Origin: a virus
Virus record (IMG/VR): IMGVR_UViG_3300046780_000840
Location: 1-43,877 of that record
Reading direction: 5' to 3' (one strand)
Length of the DNA: 43,877 nucleotides
Part shown: positions 14,165 to 23,600 of the stretch, piece after piece
Position numbering within the stretch: position 1 is the stretch's first letter
Layout of the letters: each line of letters opens with the position of its first letter
The notes under the pieces: generated by a model
The model's input: the letters and a program-made list of their open reading frames with translations, nothing else
What the model was told of the DNA's origin: nothing
The model's database searches: none
Position numbers and translations under genes: made by a program

Positions 14165-15514
14165 CTATAGCCCGATGATCGCTCGCCAGTGCGACCCGGC
14201 GGCACCGTTCGCTGCGAACTGCATGGACAGGTAGCTGTACGTCGCGTGCGTGCCCAAAGCCACGGTTCCAGCGAACGCGGCAGGCACCTGCATCACGTCG
14301 AGGCCGCTGGTCGAAAACGAGATGCCGCCGGTGTTGTAGGTCGAGGATGCGATTCGAGTGAATCCGGCGGGCGCAGCCGGGATCGCCGTACCCGATGTAT
14401 TCGCTGCCCACGCCAGACTGAACATCAGGCCGCTGCCCATCGTGTAGGCCGCAGTGACTTGACCGGCTCCCGCGACAGCTTGGCTCGCGGGCAAATTGCC
14501 GCTCGACACCATGATCTGCGATTTGTTCGAGCCCACCAGAGGGATCGAGTAGACGTGCATGTGGTCGATGGCGACCGAGGTCGTGATGTTGATCGTCGCG
14601 CCCACAAGCTGCACGCCGTTCAAATCGATGTACATCACCTGCCCGAAGCTGTGCTGAACCGGCGTGGTGATGGGCGCTGCGGTGAAATGCGTGACGGGTA
14701 TTTGCGCGCGAATGTCGGCTTGGCCGTTCACGTTCACCGTGACAGTCCCGGTGATTACCTCTGCCGCCGTGTTGGCGTTGAACGCGAGCGCGATCAGCAG
14801 GCAGTCTGCCGCCAACGGCGTGGTGATCGTGTAATTGTTGGACGTGCCGAGGGTGAAGCCATTGAACTGCACCGGCCCGACGATGTGAGGAATTTCCGCT
14901 TGCGGCGACTGGATGTACATCGTCCCCGCGTAGGACTCGAAATACAGATCGCCATCGCTTCCCAGCGCGGTCGGCACGCCAAGACCAAAAGTTATATTCA
15001 TGCTACCACCCCCGCCGACCGACCTGCCGCGCATGTTGAAGAAGTAGCCGCTGGCCGCGGTGTCGGCCCACACAATCGGCTTCGAGATCTGCCCGACCGT
15101 CGTGGGTTCCACCGCCGTGATCGCGCCCGCGGTCGTCGGGCTGAGAAAGTAGATGACGTCCGGAGTCAGCCCGGCGAAGCCGGTGATGTAGCCGCCCCAG
15201 CACAGCTTGAAGTGATCGGCGTCGACGACCGCGATGACGATGCCGACAACCTCCGCGTTCGCCGCGGTGTCGGCCTTTGCTTTCGAGTACGTTCCGGATC
15301 CGCTGATCTGCAAGACGTCGCCGACCGCGAACCCGTGGCCGACTTGCGTGATCGTTCCGGAGAACGCCGTGCCACTGCCGCCGCCGCCGGTGCCGGGGAA
15401 GGATGACTGCAGAGCCGCGATCGGGATCGGCACGGCTTGCGCCGGGCCACCGCTGATGTTGCCCCACAGGGTTTGGTCAGCGCCGAGGTTCTTGTCGCCC
15501 GCGAGGTTGCTCAT
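14165..15514 (-). CDS. Tail fibre/spike-like protein, 449 aa
   Basis: Not firmly recognised. The start is the ATG at 15514 overlapping the upstream stop as ATGA; the open frame beyond it is Arg-rich shadow. Seen: a Gly-rich linker (GTGGGGSGTAFSG), a first beta-rich domain (residues about 45-170: GHGFAVGDVLQISGSGTYSKA, DPGxx-type loops), a glycine run (VGGGGSMN), a second beta domain and a C-terminal Ser/Thr/Gly-rich beta part (YNTGGISFSTSGLDVMQV). No collagen repeats. Sitting between the polyvalent protein partner and the collagen fibre, it is probably a virion appendage: a fibre base, chaperone-like domain or decoration. The H-M-H-V-Y segment and alternating hydrophobic strands are typical of fibre proteins. 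Confidence 0.75.
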   Translation of the reverse strand: MSNLAGDKNLGADQTLWGNISGGPAQAVPIPIAALQSSFPGTGGGGSGTAFSGTITQVGHGFAVGDVLQISGSGTYSKAKADTAANAEVVGIVIAVVDADHFKLCWGGYITGFAGLTPDVIYFLSPTTAGAITAVEPTTVGQISKPIVWADTAASGYFFNMRGRSVGGGGSMNITFGLGVPTALGSDGDLYFESYAGTMYIQSPQAEIPHIVGPVQFNGFTLGTSNNYTITTPLAADCLLIALAFNANTAAEVITGTVTVNVNGQADIRAQIPVTHFTAAPITTPVQHSFGQVMYIDLNGVQLVGATINITTSVAIDHMHVYSIPLVGSNKSQIMVSSGNLPASQAVAGAGQVTAAYTMGSGLMFSLAWAANTSGTAIPAAPAGFTRIASSTYNTGGISFSTSGLDVMQVPAAFAGTVALGTHATYSYLSMQFAANGAAGSHWRAIIGL

Positions 15515-17628
15515 GTCGGCGGCTGATTCGGGCTGCGCTTCACAAACGGGCGAGCGCCGGGCACTGCCGCCTCGAACGTGTCGAGGAGTCCCTTCGTGCT
15601 GCGCTTGACCTCCCTGCCGCTCGACATGCGGATGCCCAAACCGACGGCTGGCAGCCCGAGCTTCTCGGCCATCTCGGCAGCCCTTTGGACGTCCGGATCC
15701 ATGCCCTGACGATCCAGCTTGCGCGCGGCCCACGACATCATGCCGGGCAGCACCGAAGCCGCCTGCTCACCGGCGAACTTCGAGACGCTCTTCTGGCCGG
15801 TGATGAGCTTGCCGATGTTGAGGCTCTCCTCGATGAAGGGATTCGTTTGCACCAGCGCGCGGAAACCTGCAGAGGCTCCCTCGCCGATATTCTTTCCCGG
15901 CCTGTGCGCGACCCACGCGACCGTCGCGCCCATCTGCATCGCGGTGGCGAGCGGGTGCTCGAGCAGTTGCTTGGAGATGTCGACGTGATGGCCGAACGCC
16001 TCGAGCCGAATCGTCTCGTCTTCCGGCTTCATGCCGCCGTGCCCGCCGGGCTGGTACAAGCCGCCGAAGTTCCTGTAGAGGAACCAGCCGATTGCCATGC
16101 CCGCCATGCCGACGGTCTGCTTCTTGAGGTTGCGCATGATCGAGTCGGCCTGCTCGGGCGTGAGCGCGGCGAGCGCGTCTTTCACCGCACTGCCTTCGCT
16201 CTTCATCAGCCCGGCGCGAATGTCGGCGCGAGCCTTCTGCCCTGCCGCTCGCCACTGCGCACCCGCGCCCGCGAATCCGCCGACGTAGCTCATGCGTGAG
16301 ACCCAGACGTTGCTCGGCACCTTCGTGATCGGCAGCAGCCAGCGCAGCGTTTTCTCTCCCGTCTTCGCCGCGAACGACATCGACGTGTTGCCTGCCGCAA
16401 CGCGCTGCAAATTGCCGAGCAGGTTCGAGTAGACCTCGCTCATCACGTTCTTGTTCTGGAAGATCTCGCGCTCGCCGTCGGCCCATGCTTTCGCTGCGAT
16501 CTCTGACATCACCGCCGGATCCGCCATGTGATCGGCGATGTCCTGTTCGCTCACTCCGGCCTTCCGCAACCTCGCGATCTCGCTCGCCGTGCGATGCGTG
16601 AGTGAGCGCGACCACTGGTTGATCGCGGCGGGCACCTTGAGCATGCCGTGGATGTTGCCGATGAGTTGCGTGAGCTTGAACTCGGATTGGAAGTCGCTAT
16701 GTACCTCGGCCTGCCCGTGCAGCCGCGCGATCTCGTGCGTGCCGGTGCGCGCGTACTCGCCCATCAACTGCAGCGTTTTCTTCGACCCCGTTTCCTTGAG
16801 TGCCTTGGCTTCGGTGCGGAACAATCCTGCAGCGCCGCCTTCGCTCGCCGCCTTCGCCGCGACGTTCGGGAAGATCTTGCGCCAGAATTTCCCGCTGGGC
16901 TCGAGCGCGAGCGAGCGCAGCGCGATGTTGCTGAAAGCCGTCGCCGGAAGTTTCACGAGCACGTTCGGACCGAGCAGCATCATCGAGCGGTGAACCTCGA
17001 CGACCATGTCGGCGATTTTCTCGCTGGGACTGCGGTTCTCCATCTGCGCTTTGCGCTGGCCCTTCTCCCACTCGTTGCGCAATCCGTTCAAGCGCGCCTG
17101 CGCCTGTTCGGTCTCGGTCGTCTGGAGGTACGACTCGCGCGGCGCGGCCCTGCGGTAATCACCGGCGGCGATGCGGTCCTCGAGCGCCTTGACCGACTTC
17201 TCGATCACGTTCTGGCGCGCCTTGTTCTTCAGCGCGTTGTCGCGCTCGGCCTTGAGTGTCGTGACCTCTTCGGTCTGCGGCCCCTGCTGCTTGGCTGCTG
17301 GCGTGCGCGTCTCGCCGGAGGCGATCCTGTCGATGTCGGACTTGAGTTTCGCGACGCCACCTTCCTCGCCGCGCCCGCGTAGATCTTTCAGTTCCCGGTG
17401 GAACGCCGCGACGCGCGCCTGCAGATCGTCCTTCTTCGGCTTGTCGCCGCCGGGATGCCCGACGAGGATGTCGGCGATCTCACTGCGCTCGAGCGGCGCG
17501 TCGTCTTTGATCGCCGCCTTGATGTGGTCGAGGATCACGTCGGGATCGGTGTGGCCTTCGTCGACCTTCGCGCTCGCCATGCGACGCAGGATCGCCTTGA
17601 GTTTGTCAGTGGCGTCGCAGCCGTTCAC
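15511..17628 (-). CDS. Helical partner of the giant polyvalent protein, 705 aa
   Basis: This looks like the C-terminal module of the very large virion proteins of Bcep22-like phages. It is long, helical and charged at first (LKDLRGRGEEGGVAKLKSD, then NEWEKGQRKAQMENR). A middle region around residues 205-480 has hydrophobic helices (MLLGPNVLVKLPATAF, WRKIFPNVAAKAASEG), one clear hydrophobic segment is MAGMAIGWFLYRNFGGLY, and the rest is basic. In relatives these residues usually continue the giant chain. Here they form a separate gene: GTG 17628 overlaps the upstream TGA as GTGA and AAGGAG lies at 17636-17641, 8 nt ahead. Probably an internal or ejected protein acting with the 2274-residue protein. 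Confidence 0.8.
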   Translation of the reverse strand: MNGCDATDKLKAILRRMASAKVDEGHTDPDVILDHIKAAIKDDAPLERSEIADILVGHPGGDKPKKDDLQARVAAFHRELKDLRGRGEEGGVAKLKSDIDRIASGETRTPAAKQQGPQTEEVTTLKAERDNALKNKARQNVIEKSVKALEDRIAAGDYRRAAPRESYLQTTETEQAQARLNGLRNEWEKGQRKAQMENRSPSEKIADMVVEVHRSMMLLGPNVLVKLPATAFSNIALRSLALEPSGKFWRKIFPNVAAKAASEGGAAGLFRTEAKALKETGSKKTLQLMGEYARTGTHEIARLHGQAEVHSDFQSEFKLTQLIGNIHGMLKVPAAINQWSRSLTHRTASEIARLRKAGVSEQDIADHMADPAVMSEIAAKAWADGEREIFQNKNVMSEVYSNLLGNLQRVAAGNTSMSFAAKTGEKTLRWLLPITKVPSNVWVSRMSYVGGFAGAGAQWRAAGQKARADIRAGLMKSEGSAVKDALAALTPEQADSIMRNLKKQTVGMAGMAIGWFLYRNFGGLYQPGGHGGMKPEDETIRLEAFGHHVDISKQLLEHPLATAMQMGATVAWVAHRPGKNIGEGASAGFRALVQTNPFIEESLNIGKLITGQKSVSKFAGEQAASVLPGMMSWAARKLDRQGMDPDVQRAAEMAEKLGLPAVGLGIRMSSGREVKRSTKGLLDTFEAAVPGARPFVKRSPNQPPT

Positions 17629-20600
17629 AGGTAGCACTCCTTGGTCATCATCTCTTCGCGCTTCAGTTTCTTGAAGTCCTCGAGCGCATCGGCGAATTTT
17701 TTCTTCGCGTTGTTGACCACCATCTCGGGCTTCTCCTTGAGACCCGGCGATGCGAGTTTATCCTTGAGCCGCTTGCGCTCGTCGGCGTCCTTCTTGATCT
17801 CGGCGCGCTCGGTCTCGGAGAGGTCGCGACCGGCCTTGACCTTGCGCGCGGCGAGCAACCCGCCGTACGACTCATCCGAATTCACCAGCAGTCTGCGCGC
17901 GAGACCGGAATTCGACCACTCGGTTCCGGCGTGGACGGCTGCCTTCTCGTTCGTGTCGCGCTCTGCCTCGTGGAGCTTCATCATCGCGAGCGCGACCTGC
18001 GTGGCGTCGTGGTCTTTCAGATCCATCGCATCGGACGCGCGCTTGGTCGCGTCGTCGTGCGCACGCACGATGCGCTGCCGGTCGACGGCGAGGATCGCCG
18101 CCTCGACGTCGCTGATGTTGCGCGGGGTATTTGCGACTTCGTTCGCGATCTCGCGCCCGCGGTTCGGGTTCTTGCGCAACTCCTCGTGCGCAGCGGCGTG
18201 GAGTTCCTCGCCGGTCTTGCCGCGGATCTTCTCGATCATCTCCTTGCCGCGGGCCAAGCGCGCCGCCTCGGTGTCGACATTCGCAATCGACGACGCCTCG
18301 TGCTCCGCGGTCAGCCCCTGATGTGAAGTCTGCCCCTTCTGCTCATCGGGAACGCGAACGCCTTCATCTTTGACGGTGCCTTCGCCGGTTGTTTCGTCGC
18401 CTTTGGTCTCAGCAGCGCGTGCTGTAGTTTCGCCTTCACGAACGGGTGCATTGTCGCGCCCGGCATTTTCCCCGGCGACGCCGGTGATGCGTCCTGCACC
18501 AGACTCGGTGCGTTCGGTAGCCAGCCCATGTCCCACCTCCGTTGTCTTCGCGCGCGTCGGCACCTTCGCGCCGAGCACGGTTGCCTGACCATCAGGCGTC
18601 TTGTAGCCATCGAAGCCGTGCGAGATAACGAGCCTCTCGAACTCGTTCATTATGTGCGGCAGATCCACGGGCAACGAGTGCGCGTCGAGGTTGTCGCGCG
18701 CGATGTCGAACAGGCCGCGCGGATCTGCTTTCGCGTCGTAGAGATTGCGCAGCACGGTCTCGTGCTTGCCGCCGCCGCCCTCGGCCGACGTGAACTGCGT
18801 GCGCGAAGCGATGCCCTTCACCGCGTTCGGCAGATCCAGACGGCCATGCTCGTTCGCGGTGCGCTCCGGCAGCGCCCGGTCGGTGACCGCGTGCATCGCG
18901 ACGGCGTCGGGTTGCTGGCCGCGGATGTTCGCGCGCGGCACGGCCGGATCCACCTTGCCGACCTGCGCCTGCTCGCGGCCGGTCGTGCGCGCCCACTCCT
19001 TGAACTGCGCCGGGGTGAACTGCTCGACCTGCCCCATGCGGTCCCAGCCCTTCGGGTATTCGGACAGGTACGCACGCTCGGCATCACGCTGATTCTTCGC
19101 GCCGACGACAACCTTGTGCTCGTCGAATCCACCGGCGGCGTTCTTCTGGTGGATCACGAACACCGGGCGCGATGGATCCGCGGCTTCGCCCGCGACCAGC
19201 ACGTCCATGGATCCGCCGTCGCGGCCGGGCACGCCCTCGACGTAGCCGTAGGGGTGCTTCATCACGGTCGAGAAAGGCTTGCCCTCCTCGGTCGTGCCGG
19301 TGCGCGTCTGCCCCTTGTCGGTCTCGATGTGGAGGTTGCCGATCGAGGACTTGATCGTCCTGACCGGCTCGCCGTCTTCGGTCTTGTCGGAGTGCGGCGG
19401 AACATTTTCTTCCGCCGCGAGGCTCAACTCCGGTGCTTCGGTTACGCCTTCGGCTCGGCCTTTGTCCCAGCCGTAGCGTTTGGCGAAGTCTTGGTTGACG
19501 GCGTCAACGCGGGGACGGAGGTCTTTCTCAATCCAGTCTTGTATATCGGATCGTCCGGCCCAGCTACGTGGTCGAGCTTCTTCAATCGCTCGAGACGCCG
19601 CTTCGATTCTTCCTCGGTAATTTGCTGGTCCATTTGCTGCCTCGCTGCTGATGTATTCGCCGTCACTCTGGAAGCGAGTGTAGTCGGACACCTCATTGTG
19701 CCATGGTTGATCATGTATAGCCATCTGGACGGCTGAATGAAAATCGTCATTCGCCTTCCTCGTGACCGACACGAGCTTGCCTTGGGTGAGACCCTTGGGA
19801 ATCGCGGGGAAGTTGAGGACGCGCACGCCCTGCCCGTCGACAGTCGGGATCGGTGGTGCTTCGCTGTGCCCGAGGTGCTTGGCGAGGGCGGTGTAAAACG
19901 CCGCGTTTTCCTCCTCGGTCAGGTGCCGCCCGAGGTTGATCTCGGCCCCGTTCTGGACGTACTTCGAGCCGTCGTAGATCGGGTAGTGCCACGCCATCGC
20001 TTTCTGGTTCAGCAGTTGCCCGCGGATCGACTGCGAGAGCTCGATCAGCCGACGCGAGTTCTCGCTGACCTTGCCGTCCTTCGTGTAGATCGGCTGCGCG
20101 TGCTGCGTGCCGACGGTCGACTTGCCTTCCCATCCGGAGAAGCCCTCGACGCCGGGACCAGCGAACGGGCCCACCTCGGTGTCGATTGCGTCGCGGCCAT
20201 CCTCGTTCTTCAGCGCGTCCTGAATCGCGCGGTGATACTCGATCTTCTGCTCCATCGGCGCATCGTGGATCCCCGGCAGCACGCCAGACTCCACCGACGG
20301 GATCGACTCGTGGCTCAGTTGCGCGGCGCGATCGTTCAGCGCGTTGCCGAAATCGTACGACGCCGCGCGCGTGTCTTCGGCCGACACGTCGAGCGCCATC
20401 GCATGCTTGAGCCAGACCCCGCGATGCTTGCCTTCGTCGAGGACGTTGCGAACCTCCTCGCCTTTCGGGTTCGTGTCGTAGCGCATGTAGCCTTTCTTCG
20501 TCGACTCGGCTTCGGTGCGCTCCTTCACGCCCTTGTTTTCGGTGCGCGCTTTCATCGCGACCCAGATCGCGGCCTGCACTTCCTCGGGGCTCCAGCCCAT

Positions 20601-23600
20601 CTCTTGCGCGACGCGGTTCACTTCGTTTTCGACGAAGCGGTAGGCCGCATCCGTTGGCGAGTCGGTGTGATATCCGGCTGCGCGCATCATCCACAGATCG
20701 ATGGTCGCGCCCTGCTTCGCGTGCGACGCCGGATCCACATGGCGCATGAGGTTGTTGTAGAAGTTGTTGGTCTTCTCGCCGCCCTCGAACACGCCGTCGC
20801 CGTACAGCACGCGAGAGGCGTACGCATCCTGCACGCCGGTCTTCGCGTTGATCGGCTGGCCCGCCTTGTACTGCTCCCACGCATGCAGGGCCATCGTGGT
20901 GTTGGCGTCGACCTTCGCTTGCGGCGAGTAGATCGCGAGCACCTTGGCGAGCTTGCGCGCTTCCTCGACGCTGCCCGCGTGCTGCAGGATCCATGCGCCC
21001 GAATCCCTGTACCAGTACCTGCCGCTCTCGCCTTCTTGCGTCAGTTGGCGGAACAGTCGGCGCAGGCCACCGATCTTCGCGGGCGTGTTGTACTTCGCCG
21101 GTGCGCCGATGTATTGCCCGGCTCGAGCGCCGCCCTGATACCGCGCGTTGTCCGCAACTTCGCCGCCGCGGCCGAAGCCGCCAAGCTGCTCCGGCGAGGT
21201 TGTCCTCTCGGCCTTGCCCGCGGCTGCAGCGACCGCTTGCTCCTCCTCGTCGTCCGGAGCCTTGCGGAGTGATGGCGCGCCGACGCGACGCATCGTGCCC
21301 GATTTGATCCCGGCGTCGAACGCGTGCGTGTGCATCACCGCCGACAGCACCTGCCGGTACGCGTCGACATCTTTCACGTACCGATTGGTGCCGTAGTCGG
21401 AAACCTTTCCGAGGAACGTGTCGAGGTACTTGCCGAAGGACGATGCGAGCTTGCCGAACGCGGTCGGGTTTTCCTTCGCCATGCGCTCCATGAATGCGCG
21501 ATCGCCGAGCGCGTCGCCGTTGGTGTCGGCCGTCAATTCCTCGGCGTGTTTCTCCGGCCTGTAGCCGCGGCCTACCGCGCTCTGGCCGAACGCCTCGACG
21601 CCGCCCTGACGCTTGATCTCGTTCTCGAGGATCTGGTAGAGCGGCGGCGCTGTGCGCTTGAGTTGGTGCGTCCATTCGTGCGCCAAGGTGTGAACGATCG
21701 GATGCTGCGAACTCTCGTTGACGAAGAGATGGCCGTTGTACATCGCGCCGTTGAAACGCACGCGGCCTTCCCAGCCCGGCGTGTTGTCGCGGATGACGTG
21801 AACTTGTGTACCTGTGAACTTCTCCACTTCGTTGATCGCGGTCTGCACTTCCGGCGGCAGGTGATCGCGGTGGATCTCCTCGAGGTCGATCTTCGCGCCG
21901 GTCGGATCCGGAGCGTGCTCGTTGAGCGCCGCTGAGAGTTTGTCGGTCTGCTCGGTCTTCGCCGACGGCAGATCCTTCGGGATCCCGGTGTCGCCCGCGG
22001 GTGCGCCCAGCGCCTGCTTCAACTCCGGCTCCTCGCCCTCGGGTGCCGCCAGACGCAGATCCGGAGCCTCGGTTTTCACCTCCGGCCCTTTTGTCAGTGC
22101 CTTCTCGGAAAGCTGAAACTCGGGACTCGTCGGCGGCGAGGGCCGATGCCCTTCGATCGTTTGCTCGCCCTCGCGGACCGGCGTCGGCGCTTCGCCGCCG
22201 GTGACCGTGCCTTCTGTCAGTTTTGGCGGCTCCGGCTTCGGCTTGGGTGGAACCCGCTTGGCCGTCTCCATGGCCGCGGCCAGCGTGGTCGGGATCGGCG
22301 GGCCTTGGCCGCGCGCAGCAGCCTCGCGCGCTGCGTCTTCGCTCGCTGCGATTGAGGCCGCGGTCTGGACGTCCCCAGACTGCCGCTCGTGCTCGATCTC
22401 AGCCTCTTGCCGTGCGCGGTCGGCCTCTGCCTGCGCGTGCGCCGCCTCGGTGGCCTGCACGTCGGTCACGCGCACCGCGGGCGCGCCCACCGGCGCTACA
22501 GGCGGCTGCAGGCGCTCCTTGGCGACCGCCTCGAGGCCCGTGGCAGGGATCGGCTCGCCCTCCGGCGCTGGCGGCACCTGTGCGCCGGGATGCTCGTCCG
22601 GCGGCAGCGGTGGCAGGACGTGGATCGCCGTGGTGTCGAGCGCGCCCGGCGAGCCGATGGGCGGCGGCGTGACGTTGAGCGGCTGGCCCGGCGCGCCGAC
22701 GAGATCCTCGGCTGCCTGCAGCGTCGTCTGCCCTTCGCCCGGCGCTTGCTCTGCGGCGGTCGGTTCGGTGACCGCCTTCGCCGCCTTCCACTCTTGGTAC
22801 GCGGCCTCGTCGCGCGTCTCGCCCTTGACCGTGATGTTGTGCAGTTCGGCGGTCGCCCAGAGCCCTCCGGCCGCACCCTTGTCCTTCATCGTCTCGGCGA
22901 CCCACGTCAGGCGCGACATGTTCTCCGGATCGTGCTCGAGCGCCGACATCGCGTTCGCGAACTTCGGCAGCAGGATCTTCTGCTGCTCTTGGTGCATCTG
23001 GCCCATGGCCGCGCCGACGGCCATCGATGCGATGATGCTCGCCGGTGTGATCGGCTGGCCTGCTGCTGCCGACGCCGCGATGTCCTGCGCGGTGAACGCA
23101 CTGCCACCGCTGATCGCCTTCTCCCACCACGCGCCGCCGCGCGCCATCGGCATCGACATCTGCACCGTGCCTGTCGCGAGCTCCTCCGCGGTGCCGAGCG
23201 CGGTCGCCGCTGCCGACCCGCCCTTCTCCGCGATCTGCTGCCCGCGCTCGATTGCGCCCGGCAGGGAACCGACCGCACCGGCAGGCATCTGCTGCACCGT
23301 AGTCTCGACCGCCTGCTGCCAGACCTGCCGCCACAACGGCATGCTGAAGAGCTCTGTCGCTGGCGTCAGGAGCATCTCGGGGTTGTAGGTCGCGGCCATC
23401 GCAACGAGGCCGGGGATCATCTTCGCAACCTTGTCGACGGCCTGCTCGCCGATGCCTACCGGGAGCGGCTTGTTCGCTTCGGCCATCGCGACCATGTCGT
23501 CTTGCGGCTTGACGCCGTACTTGAACAGGAAATCGCGCGCAGCCTCCGCATGGTCGCCGAAGATCGACAGCACCCCGGCGGCGGTGAGCGCCGGGAGTTT

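Noticed and set aside
12647-15406. Long plus-strand open frames opposite the fibre genes (12647-14170, 14189-15406), and similar ones such as 33015-35726.
   Set aside because: Arg/Ala-rich shadows caused by GC-rich codon bias; no ribosome sites, and real genes lie opposite.
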